Shown piece by piece: positions 34,814 through 49,454 of a DNA stretch of 64,000 nt (the first letter of the stretch is position 1; every line of letters starts with the position of its first letter). The stretch is from Sanghuangporus weigelae (taxonomy: Eukaryota; Basidiomycota; Agaricomycetes; Hymenochaetales; Hymenochaetaceae): positions 2,480,001 to 2,544,000 of the forward strand of contig CP137321.1 of NCBI GenBank assembly GCA_033182465.1, given 5' to 3'. A model generated the notes under the pieces. That model did no database searches, had not been told where the DNA came from, and saw nothing but the letters and a program-made list of their open reading frames with translations. The position numbers were made by a program, and so were the translations under genes.

Positions 34814-37306
34814 CTATTCGGCATTGTGGTCAATGTCTCCGTCTGCTGCGTGAAGCGCTTGAATGATCTTTTCCCGTGGGAGCCACTTATCTTCCGGTGT
34901 GAAGATGTAGCTCAAAATGCCAAATATCGTCGCTGCTCCGAATATCACGCAAGCCTGGAACAATACAGAAGAAGAGATAAATATTAGAAGACGTTGCATA
35001 TGCATCTAGTTTGAGGAAACGCAAAGAAGGAAGACGGAGATGAAAACGTACGAAATTGAATGTCTCGGCATCAACTGGGAAGAAGAACGGCGAGATCATG
35101 ACTGAGAAGACGAGCGCATTGAATAGTGCAGCGGCGAGGTAGAATGGCTTGCGAAAACGACCGAGATAGAAGTGTGACGCCTTAAAGTGATTCGGTGTCA
35201 TAGTGAGTCGGAGCAGCGAGATAAGACAGTACGCCGCTATCGTCGGTACTCCGCCTGCCGAAATGAGTGACGTGAAGGCGACTTGGCTAGGAAGAATTGT
35301 GCAAAGGATCGCTGCTCCAAAAATGAACATGACTGTGACGGCGTTTCGAGGTTGACCGTCCGGAGTAACCTGGCCAATCCAACCTGAGAAGGGAAGAACG
35401 CCGTCTCGCGCAATAGCGAAGATCAGACGGGATGCAGCAACAATTGCAATGCTCGTGTTCTAATAATAATAGGTTTACGAGCTTTTTCAGATGTGCAGGA
35501 ATAATTGGAACTTGCCATAATTAGACCAATAGTAGCAATAATTGTCATAACCACGCATCCTCCCTTGCCTAGCGCCATGGCAAAAATCTGCACGAATGGC
35601 TGTGGAGCTTCCAAGGCGAACAACGTATCGAGATCAGGAGTGCAGAAAAGGAATAAGATGGTCGTCGCAAATCCGAGAACACCAGTCGCAATGGCACTGG
35701 AAAAGATACCACGAGCTGCAACAACTCTAGAAGAAAGTACTCAGAGCGCGAAGTACTACAATTTGCCTGCAAGAACACACTTTGCATTCTTTGTTTCTTC
35801 TGCAATATGACCGGCCGCGTCAAAACCGGTCAGTGTACCAGCGGTGAAGAGGCTTTACAGTTGTCAGTACTTGTTATACATGGAAATGATTGAATATGTT
35901 CACAATGATAATATCCAATTCCATCCAGCAGGTGCTCCAGTACCATTGTCTGCAAGAAGACTGTGAATAACGACCTGTACCATGTCTAATTAATGAAACT
36001 CACAAGTGAATGTGAACACGTCCTTCGCCGACCGAAAGCCGTAGGAGTCAGAGACCGCGATAGGAAACCAGATGACGCAGAGCAGGAAGTCGGCCATCAT
36101 GATGAACAACGAAATCCTGAACACGGTAGAGTACAGTCTTGGAGGCAGGTAGTTGATCGCGATGGAAATAATGAGAATGACTTCAGAGAGTGCCCAGATG
36201 AAGGCACGCCATTTGATGTTATCAATTTGTACGCCACCAGGATAATCGACCTCGAACACCGTGAATAGTGAAGCGAGATAATTCGCGGTCGTCTGTCCAC
36301 AGATTAGGATAGCGGTCATACATGACAAGCGATACTTACTTGGCAGTTTCCAGCGGCGAACGTCATCCATGCAGTGCAAACCCACCACGCAACAATGAAA
36401 CCAAACAAACGAGCATGCTTCGGCCCAGCGCTTTCAGCGGCCCAGATATATATAGATCCGCTCAGAGGAAGAGCAGAACAGATCTCAGCCAGGACGGCGG
36501 CCGTAATCCACATGAAAACGATCGTGATGACATACGAAGACCTGGAAATATGATAAGGAAATTTAAGGAAATTTCCAAAGTCCAACGATAGTGTGAATAC
36601 CAGATAGCAGCGGGGCCACCCGCCAAAAGACCTAGGAAGAAGCCGGTGCTGTAGCTGATGTCAGAACGCATAGATTCAAATTGGTCTCAAGCACCCTCAC
36701 CGGACACCGCCAATGAAGTTCAATGCGCAGAAACTAGCGGCAAAGCTTTCGACTTGATGCCAAGTACGGTGTAGTTGCTAACGATGCTTTAACGGCTTAT
36801 CTTATAAGGAATGACTCTAAGTAACAAACCTGTTTGTACCCAAGCCTTTGCTGTCGATAAGAAAATATAGAAGTCAGTAAGGTCTGTAACGGCCCCGAGA
36901 AGGGGCATCAGTAATCGGCGACACTGGGGGCTTCCCTACGCAGGTCTGAGCACTGATCAGGTTCTAGCGGTATGATCTCAACCCAGCACAGGCAACTGCT
37001 GCGTTCACAGAGCCAGACGTGCCATGCAGGACGACGACTAGCAAAGGACTAATAACAACAGATACAAATGTGACTGGATACCCGCAGCCATACATCCAGC
37101 GTAGCCACTAGAAAATCGGACGTTACCAGTACGATTTTATTTCATGGATGACAGTGTTGTCTGTATCATAATGCCCATCCCTGCTTGGATCCACCCGGAC
37201 AGTGTTCGTCCGGCATTGCGATCATTACCAGCTGGAGTTCGTCCGAGTCAAGGGACGCATTCTCGACGTCGTCTGCCTTTGAATTTTGAGAGTGAGAGTC
37301 CGACAT
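34814..37306 (-). CDS. Putative thiamine transporter (Thi9-like APC permease) with riboswitch intron
   Basis: About twelve introns interrupt a 12-helix amino acid-polyamine-organocation (APC) permease of roughly 530 residues. Key pieces are LQLQRLGYKQQLHRTWHQVE, SFAASFCALNFIGGV, GFFLGLLAGGPAAIW, AAVLAEICSALPLSGSIYIW, LTGFDAAGHIAEETKNAK, NTSIAIVAASRLIFAIARDG and YIFTPEDKWLPREKIIQAL. By family alone it would be called a GABA/choline-type permease. The first intron (36851-37228, 378 nt, against about 50 for the others) contains a TPP aptamer, and the fission yeast thiamine transporter Thi9 belongs to this family, so thiamine is the likely substrate (inference). Exon 2 is only 21 nt (36830-36850). 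The intron at 35460-35515 has a GC donor. Reading through intron 1 meets a stop within about 25 codons. Confidence 0.85.
36929..37089 (-). promoter_or_regulatory. TPP (thiamine pyrophosphate) riboswitch in intron 1
   Basis: Read on the minus strand, the conserved core of the THI-box is present in order: TGAGA (36980-36976) followed by ATACC, then GAACCTGATC (ACCTGATC at 36962-36955), then GCGTAGGGAAG (36941-36931). Helices can be drawn. P1 is GGCT with AGCC (37089-37086 and 36932-36929). P2 is GGTA with TACC. P3 is a ten-pair stem of ATCCAGTCACA with TGTGCTGGGT that has one bulge and caps a long arm, as in other fungal TPP switches. P4/P5 lie in CCTGATCAG...CCTGCG. In known fungal cases TPP binding changes 5' splice-site choice and lowers expression. 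The aptamer lies between the donor at 37228 and the acceptor at 36851 of the permease gene. Confidence 0.9.
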
Positions 37307-38190
37307 TGCTGCGAGATGATGGGAGAAGGAGGTTGAGTTGATAGACTAAAACTTCCTGATCTGTACCTGAGTATACATATTTGGTAATGCTCGTCGCAAA
37401 TCATCGACATCATAATCCAGACTGTTCTCAATGAATATGAATGATAAATATGGGGGGACAGCGTAAGTGTCCCTAACTCATCGTATCATATCATACATAT
37501 AGTGTACCTACATGAAAGCTCCAGATGAAATGATGCTGTTGTTTTTGTACTTGGAGAATCACAACCGAACCATAAACATGAACTTCTATCAATCACGTGA
37601 GCGTTTTTTCGTACCTTCGTCTCGCTCAAACACAATGTAATTTCTCTTAACCCAGACCAAGGAATTTCATTGAAAATGATTCATTAGTATTTTGTAGACG
37701 CGATCTTCAATTTGTTTTTTTGGTTGTAGATTTCCTAGAAATTGCTTCGTTCTTCAATAATGCTTGTAACTATACTATATTTTCCCTCTTGTTTGCAAAT
37801 AAAATAAAATATTAGTCATGATGAAACACATCTGAACAGTCCAGAAACACATAAATACAAGATTCTACTTATAATGCATGTTGTACAAGCTTGAGTTTAC
37901 TTCACAATTCAAATTCAAAAAGTGGAAAATAGCCGTGGGAATGAATGTTTTCCCCAGATAGCAATTGTCTTAGTCAGAATTATTAGTGATCGGCACAGGA
38001 CGCGTAACGCATACGGCACGCGGCACGGATTTCTATTCTATTCTATTGCCTATTGACAAGATTGTCCCCGTCGTCTGAGTCTGCTGATGGGTATAAGTAG
38101 CCTACCAAAAATTATGCATTCACAGCGAAGCATCTCCTGCTCGCATTATTCATTGATACTCCCACTTCAACTTTGATTCAGACACTCAAA
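37307..38190. other. Divergent intergenic region of the permease and first AKR
   Basis: About 880 bp, AT-rich in the middle. The last ~195 bp (with TATAAG at 38092-38097, about 95 bp before the AKR start) reappear upstream of the second AKR. No coding sequence was recognised. Confidence 0.5.
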
Positions 38191-39910
38191 ATGACTACAG
38201 AGCAAAAGAGTGCACTCAATATCGTTCTGGTCTGTCTTCAATTAATTCTGGCCTGTGGTATTTCTGTGTTAACTCGCGTCTTCTTCAAGGGTGCGATGAC
38301 GTTTGGAGCTCCTGGGGTTGAAGGAGCTCGTGTCACCGACCTGAAAGACGTCGAAGCAATTCTCGATGCTTTCCAGAAGCATGGACATGACGAGGTGAGG
38401 TTTTTCGCTTTGGTGACTCTGTTGATATGCGCTAACTAGATGTTTTCCTGAAGATCGATACCGCTCTTGTTTATTGCGATGGAACAAGTGAAGAGTATCT
38501 AGGTAAACTAGGTTGGCAGAAGCGTGGTCTCAAGATGGATACAAAGTTGTACCCGAGTATCGTGCGTATATCTAAGGCCGGGCTTTTAAAACTCCTAATT
38601 GTTATGATACTTTAATAGATGCTGCCTATGATCCAAGGAAAGTTCCTGATTTCGCACAAGCCCGAGGTATTATCTGATTCCTGTCACTGCACGTGGGATT
38701 GTATTTGATGAAGTTCCCTTCAAGGATTTGCGAAAATTCCTTCAGATCCAGCTCAAGGCTTTGAACACCGAGTACGTGCCGTTGACCTCGTTGTTTATGG
38801 CCAAACGGCTAATCACACTCGTTGCTCTTGCAGTAAATTGGATATGTGGTACTTGCATGGACCTGATAGGACGACGCCATATGACGTGACCTTGAAAGCG
38901 GTAGACGAATTGTATAAAGAAGGGTACGTCAAGGTTACACTTTTCACAGTGTTTCTCGACTCTAAAGGTGCCCCAGTTACTTCAAGCGCTTTGGAATTAG
39001 TAACTATACTTCGTAAGCGAGCGTTCTTATCCGTAAAAAGATGCGTGGCTAATGAAAAGACGATTTTCAGCTGGGAGGTGGCAGAAATTGTTACGATTTG
39101 CAGGGAAAGAGGATATGTCCAGCCGACAGTCTACCAGGGTGTTTACAATGCTATCCTCAGGTAAAGATATTCTGAGTAACGTATCGGCTTGTTGTGAAAT
39201 TCTCAATGTTTTATTCAGATCTGTTGAGCCGGAGTTGTTCCCCTGCTTGAGGAAGTTCGGCCTTAGCTTCTACGGATTTAATGCTCGTACGTACATTCTA
39301 CATATGACTTTTCACGTCACAAATTGCCTAACGAACGTGTTCGATCCAGTTGCCGGAGGCTTTTTCACAGGTCGGTACACCGGACCTGACGCGAAAGTCG
39401 AGAAGGGAGCGCGGTTCGACTCGGACAGGAAAGTAGGCCAAATGTACAGGAAGAGGTGCTCATATTTCACTTCGTTACGCCTACTCGTGTACTGAATTAT
39501 TTTTTTTGGCGTAGGTACTGGAACGAGCCCCACTTTCACGCGCTTGAAACAGTCAAGGAAGCCGCGGATAAGCACGGGCTGACTCTTGCAGAAGTTGCTT
39601 TGCGTTGGGTCTCCCACCATAGTCTTATGAAACGGGAGTTTGGTGACTCTATCTTGATTGGAGCCTCCAGTCTCAAACACATTGAGCAGGTAAGCATGGC
39701 GAAAAACTTGTGGCTGACTGGTTTGATGCGTGGCTTCGAATTGGATTTAGAACCTGGATGATCTTGATAAGGGCCCTCTACGTGAGTACCTTTGATTTGG
39801 AGAACGTTTGGATGATAGTCAACATTCCCTCTTTAGCCGAAGATGTCGTCAAGGCTCTTGATGAGGCCTGGTTGATCGTCAAGCCATATGCGGCCAACTA
39901 TTTCCATTGA
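38191..39910 (+). CDS. AKR7-type aldo-keto reductase, tandem copy A
   Basis: Eleven or so short introns. The spliced protein reads GAMTFGAPGVEGARVTDLKD, IDTALVYCDGTSEEYLG (catalytic Asp and Tyr), MDTKLYPSI (Lys), MWYLHGPDRTTPYDVTLKAV (His), FKRFGISNY, PTVYQGVYNAILR, LAGGFFTGRYTGPDAKVEKG and WVSHHSLMKREFGDSILIGA. This is the layout of the AKR7 / aflatoxin-aldehyde reductase group (NADPH-dependent TIM barrel reducing dialdehydes and ketones, cytosolic). The frame is intact. Intron 1 (60 nt) is open in frame and, if retained, would add a hydrophobic segment after NIVL. The copy is nearly identical to copy B, introns included. Confidence 0.88.
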
Positions 39911-40394
39911 TTTGACGGGGAGGAGCTGGTCCAGTAATGCCAGAAACAGATGTCATCGAAGTTACGCTTACCGTTAAGTAAATGATGTAAAATGAAATTA
40001 TATAGGAGGCAACCAGAATCTTGTGTTATAAATTACACTAAACAACACAACCTTCTCTGTGTTACCATTATGGTTGCATCCGTACAGTGAGGCACGTACA
40101 GTATTTGATGAAATGACGTAATGCTCCCGGCAAATCACCGTGATCACTTGCCGCCGGCTCAGGAAACCCCGGACCGTTGGCTAAGGTAGGACAACCGGCT
40201 CAGGACGCGTAATGCTTACGGCACGGATTTTTATCGGCAAGCAAGACTTCCTACATATCCCGTCTGTCTGGAGAGGAGTGTTGTTGGGTATAAGTAGCCC
40301 ACCGAAAACATTATGGATTTACAGCGCAGCGAAGCATCTTCTGCTCACATTATTCATTGACAGTCCCTCTTCAAATTTGAATCAGAAATACAAA

Positions 40395-42122
<1,728 letters not shown>

Positions 42123-42498
42123 TTTGACCGGGAGATGGTCCTGCAATCCCGAGAACAGAAATCATTAAAACTACGCTTACCGATGTAAAATAATATTATG
42201 TATGTGTATGAATGGAATGAAATTGAAGAAACGACTGAAGAAAATGAAAATGAAACCGCATCAGTGCTCAGAAACTGTAGATATTTCTGCAACGGTTCTT
42301 GTTCTTATTTCTTGTTCTTCTTATTTGATCGTCTATATTTGTCGCTAGTCTACGTTTGGTAAAAATACTAGTAGAGTAGGAACATGCGCATCTGACAAGG
42401 GACGCGAACCTTACTCAGCGTGAGATTAGACCTGGTGCCATATAATTAGTAATATTTCTCTTGCTCGTCCCGTCCACATCCATCTACTGTATTGCAAT
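42123..42498. other. Intergenic region between AKR copies B and C
   Basis: About 375 bp. The first ~70 bp resemble the 3' flank of copy A; the rest is AT-rich and unassigned. Confidence 0.4.
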
Positions 42499-44242
<1,744 letters not shown>

Positions 44243-44493
44243 TCGGCGGCATGCAGCGGAGAGGAAGTTCATCTTGTAAGAATCGTAGAGCAGATATTTC
44301 TCCGGCCGCGTCAGTTGACCTGCATTTTGTAAAGAAAACAATTGTAACAGTAAAATAGAGTTATATGAATTGATGCCGAGTGCAGAGATTTGTACATTGA
44401 GACAAAGCGAGCGTGTAACGTGTACATGTGTTGTGAGCAACTTGCTGTTTCCTTCCATGAGTGATATTGTGAATGAGCTGATTGCCATTTCCA

Positions 44494-47400
44494 TCACGAG
44501 ATTCCGATTCTCTGTAGCAGATCATTAGGACCGTCTCCGGCTAATTGCATGAAATAGAGAAATCGCTCACAGGTTTCAAAGCCTTGATCAGAAGCCATTC
44601 TTCAGTTGTGACGTCAGCTTTGAAGGTCGTCTGAAGAAACAAATCAGTGCAAGACAATCGAAAGATAGGGCCAGTTACTCGTACCTTCAGCACGTCGATG
44701 CTTGCGCGAGTTATGTGGCTAATGACTTCATCTTTCTCGTCAAAGTGTCGTCCAAACATCTTCGCAGATTGGTATACAGCGTGTTCAATCTTCACCGCGA
44801 CGCCTCCGCCGGCTTGTGATTTCTTGACGATCTACGATTACCCGTCAGTATCAAACTCTGCTCGGGGAAAATGTAGCATACTAACATCCAAAGACTTGTG
44901 ATTGATTTCCAACGATGTACTAATAATTCGGATCTGTCAGTCATGCGCAACCAACGTAACCAAAGAAAGGCACTAACATTTTCCCGAGGTCGATAATTTC
45001 TTTCTTCTGTGTCACCGGGTCTACCCTCACAACACATAACGGTGTCCCAACTCTCAATGTGCCGTCTAGAATGTCGACACCCAGGATGATTGGATCACGC
45101 TTGGCGAAGCATGTGATGATCTTCAGCCTACACGGCCAAACGGCCTGGGGTGCGGCATCACGACGTTTCGCTTCCGTGATCTCCGCATTGTACGCGGTGA
45201 ATGCGTCGAAGAGATGGTATATGATGTCCGCTGTGCAGTTCATCAGAGACTTAATAAAAGGAAGTGGAAGAACACATGCTTACCTTTGAATAATTTGATA
45301 CCGAGCTCATCAGCAAGCCTCTCTGCATCTCTGTCGACAGGCACATCGAAGCAAAGAATGCAAGCGAGTTCCTTCGCTTTCTCGAGCACCGTCGCACATC
45401 GCATCACATCTTTCTTGTGTACAGGGCCAATATTGATACCAGAGACCGGAATCTTGCTGACTTTGAGGAAGTCGAGCAATGCCTCCAAGGAACCAAGCGT
45501 ACTGGCCTGAACGCAGACGCCCCTTCCAGACTTATCGATGGAATTGAGTAGGGTAGTGAGGTCAGCCATGACTTCGTCTTTAAGGTCATCTTCGTCGTCT
45601 TCAGGCCCGACCACAAGTAAGCGAGAGCCAGCAATAGCCTTCTCCAGGTCTGGAGCAGAAATCTTCACACCAAGCGCTGCTTTGACCTCTTTGTGGTGTA
45701 CGTATTGTGACTGAAGCAGATTGTTAATTTTCCACTGTACCAAGTAATCGCCAATCAACTCACCTTTATACGCAGCTCACGCAGTGGTTGAGGCGTGAGT
45801 AGTGCTCGAATCTGCGTGACGATCGGTCCATTGAGACCGCAAACGACGATCTTCTCTCCCTCGCGGAGGATGCCATTCGAGAGGACTACATCAATGGTCG
45901 TACCCAGACCTTCGATAACCTTGACTTCAAGCACGGTACACTCGAGCTCCGAAAGATACATCAGCCGGTCGCTCATACGCTGTTGCGTCAAGTTGACGAG
46001 AAGCATAATCATGTCGGGGACACCTTCGCCTGTGATAGCTGATGTTGGCACGAGCGACACGTTACGAGCAAAACTCTTGTTCTCATAGTAAAGCACGGCG
46101 TTGAGTCCCTGCTCGGCGAACGCGAGAATCGTCTTCTGTACACGATCTGCAAATTCACGCTGCACTGCAGGCTTTTGCTTTGCTAATGAATCACGGAATG
46201 CATTATCTGGTGTCGCTTCCCAGCCGTATAGACGATCGATCTAGTATCACAGTAAGCTCAAAGACGAATATACAGTCGAGGTGGTCGATGAAGCATACCT
46301 TATTTAGAGCAACAATGAACGGAGTCTTCCTGTCTCGCAATAATCGCAGAGATTCGAGGGTTTGTTGTTCAAGCCCATGCTACCAAACAATCGGAACGTG
46401 TCCTATCTCGATGGGGATGGACCAGACGCACCATGATATCGACAACAAGAATCGCAATATTACACAGCGAACTACCACGCGACCGCAGGTTTGTGAAAGA
46501 TTCGTGTCCGGGTGTGTCGATAATGAGCAGACCAGGAATCTTGTATTCTTGCGTTCCGTCCTACGATGAAAAGACAGTAAGTATCTGTCTTATAAAAGTA
46601 TGACGGACATTGTACCTTGTTCAGGACTACTGTCTTCGTTTTAATTGCATCAACAGGGAAATATGTTGCACCAATTTGCTGAGTGATACCACCTGCTTCG
46701 CCTTCTTGTACATTGGTTTGGCGAATCTAAGGACGATATCAGCCTTGGGGTCTCGATCCATCGAAGACATGACGCGTACCTTGTCAAGCAGTTTGGTCTT
46801 GCCGGTGTCGACGTGCCCAAGAATACAGCAAATAGGGCTGCGCAAATCATCTTTACTTCGTGCAGCCAGGGCCGCCTCGTGGACCTTAGCTCGTCTTTCG
46901 GCAGCCTGAGCTTTCCGTTGCATAGCTATTCGTTGTGTCTTCGTCAAGCCTTCGTCATCTTCGGATTCATCTTCAGAGTCCTCATCGGAAGTCTCCTCTT
47001 CAGATGATTCTTCAGATTCAGATTCAGACTCTTCCTCATCTTCCTCGTCTTTCGATTTAGCTGCTGGGGCTGGCGCCTTTGCAGTAGGAGCAACAGGTTT
47101 GGGAGTGGGCGCTGATTCCTTGGACGGCGCAGGAACGGCCACTTTTGAGGGCACTTTCGTTGGAGAGGAGACACCATTCGCTTCAGAGACCATAAGCAAC
47201 AACGACATACTAAGAAGTGATGGGAGCATACCATTAGCTTTTTGTTGCACGGCAGGCTCGGGTTGAGCGGCACGTTTGGGTGATTTGGTAGCCTTCGTCG
47301 GTTCAGGCTTGCTCTCCTCGTCAGAGCTACTTGCGTCCCAATCGCTCTTGACACCATCTGCTGTTGCAGGAGTCTCAGGTTTCTCATGTTCACTTTCAGC

Positions 47401-49038
47401 GTCCCAATCGTCTCTGACCTCAACCTTTGGTGATGCGGTGGCAGAAGGTGGTTCGGACGAAGGAAGGTCTTCCGTCTTTACCACAGGAGATTGCACTTCG
47501 GGAGTAAGAGCTTGTGTTGACGAACGATCGTCATCATCCCTGCCCTTTGGTCCTGGTTTCTTCTTGCGGTTTCCGTACACCGGCCGTTTCTGCTTCTCGC
47601 TCTTGGATAGACCTTCAATCTGAACGCCAGAAGCAAGGAGAGCCTGCTTTCGAAGCTCGGCCCGACGCTGCTCCTCCTTTTGTTTAGGCGTCAGATATCG
47701 ACCCTCTTTCTTTGCTTGTTCTCTCTTCGCCTGGAATACAATGAGTTATCAGAAGCTTCGCTAAATGGTCCAACTTTACCTTCTCGCGCTCTTTCTTCAT
47801 CCGTTTCTCTTCCTCCTTTCTCTTCTCTTCCTCTCTTAACCTCTGTTCCTCTTCTTCTATCCTCCTGCGCTCTTCCTCTACTCTTCTTTGCGCCTCCTCT
47901 TCTAATCTTTTCTTCTCTTCCATCATTGCCTTCAACGCACCAATCCCGCCTGCTTTCTTCTTCGTGGGCGCCGGTGCTGGTGGTGCCTCCTCTTCCTTCT
48001 TCACAGGCTTCTTTTTCTTCTTCTTTTTATCAGACTTCCCTCCGGCTCCATCCTCATCTTCTTTTTCCTCTTTTCCTTCAGCCGGTGCAGGGGTAGCAGG
48101 GACAGGCTCCTCACGCTCTGCAGGCTGGGTGTCTTCACCCGAAACTCCCTTCTTCGCGGCTGCCTGAGCTTTTTTCTTCGCCTGTAGATTTAACTTAGCC
48201 CAGTACTTGTGAAGAAGGAATAGAACGTCTAATACCTTTTCACGCTCCTTCTTGAGCTTTTCCTTCTCTTTCTTAGAGAGGACCTTAACTTCTGGATCTT
48301 CGGCACCTTCGTCACCCTCTGGTTTCTCAACATCACCTGTTTCTTCTAGAAGGGATGTTAGCCATAATCTGAATGTATCAGGAAAGTAGACGCACGCCTT
48401 TCGTTCTCCTTCTCTTCTTCGTCGGCCTTGCCCTTCTTACCCTTCTTCTTCTTTCCGCCTTTCTCCTTCACAGGCCCCCATTCTTCGTCGGCGAGGTCAT
48501 CAGCAGTCACCGTCGCGGCTTTGGATGAAGCGCTGATGTCTCCCTTCGCAGCTGCAGCTTCTGTATCGGAGCCCTCTCCGGGTCGAGGGCCATCAGCAAA
48601 GGATACGGAACGAGCCTCATCTGCTTCAGCGAGAGCATTAAAGTTGGCTCCTTTCGTCTTCTTCTTGTCCTTCTTCCCTTTCTTTGACGAGGCTTGGAGG
48701 GCAGCCTGAAGATAGATGTAAACGATATGCTGAGAACAAAGGATGATGAGACTCACCATCAGCCCACCGAAATCCTCTTCATTCTCCATCCCTACTTCTG
48801 ACGGATCTACACCCAAGTCCGCGAAAGTGCTTTTATTTGAGGAAGCAGCACCAACTTCCGCATCTTCCCCGACATCTGCAACGTTATTTCCGGCGACAGA
48901 CTCGCCTGCTGTTGCCCTGTAAATTTTTGTAATGTAAGAAGGCGAGTTACAATAACTTGACTGAGAGCGGATCACTGACCAGTATTCGTCATCATCATCC
49001 TGCTTCTTTCCCTTCTTTCCTTTGTTCTTTGGTGCCAT
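44494..49038 (-). CDS. FUN12: Translation initiation factor eIF5B (Fun12)
   Basis: The start [20 protein letters not shown] opens a long Lys/Glu-rich N-terminal half, with [20 protein letters not shown] and an acidic serine run, that is disordered in the family. The GTPase then follows: [20 protein letters not shown] (G1), [20 protein letters not shown] (G2), [20 protein letters not shown] (G3), [20 protein letters not shown] (G4), and [20 protein letters not shown] (G5). Domains II-IV continue with [20 protein letters not shown] and [20 protein letters not shown]. eIF5B joins ribosomal subunits after start-codon recognition. At the end, LIKALKP is best followed by a 59-nt intron with a CTAAT branch site and a final exon RIGIS (stop at 44494); without it the protein would end DFSISCN at 44541. 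Confidence 0.94.
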
Positions 49039-49454
49039 TTCGTATTATCTTTGCGTCGATTGTAAGTGTTTTAATTGACGAAAAGGGCAGTATTAGTGGA
49101 TGTCGTGGCGAGAGTAAGAGATGCACTGGACGTATGCACACTTTCTGGCACGGCATCCAGGACGGAGATCGGCCGGGAATATCCGTTTCAGTCATCTTTG
49201 CCGGCGGATAGTCCTTGGTCCTGACTGTCATCTCGAGTATGTCTAACAGCACCTCACCTATTGTATAATCACGCAATGCACGCAGCACAAGAAGATAGAC
49301 CGAATCTATAATATCCGAATGGTACACATAAGGTAAGATATATCCAATAAATATTGTGAAAGATCCATCCTAAACCACTGTCCAATCAATGAAAATGCCA
49401 GTATATATACGTGAATGAGTAGTGCCAGTGAAAAATAAGTATCGTGGTATCATG
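49039..49454. other. Intergenic region, nothing recognised
   Basis: About 415 bp between two minus-strand genes; it should hold the eIF5B promoter. No motif stands out. Confidence 0.4.

Noticed and set aside
42380-42440. A GGTTCGCGTCC-like sequence on the minus strand resembling a tRNA T-arm
   Set aside because: The conserved A of the T-loop is missing, and no acceptor stem, D-arm or anticodon arm could be folded around it.
44541-44560. TAG at 44541 as the end of eIF5B
   Set aside because: A GTGAGC donor, a CTAAT branch site and a CTACAG acceptor allow a final exon ending KPRIGIS, closer to known eIF5B ends; kept only as the alternative.
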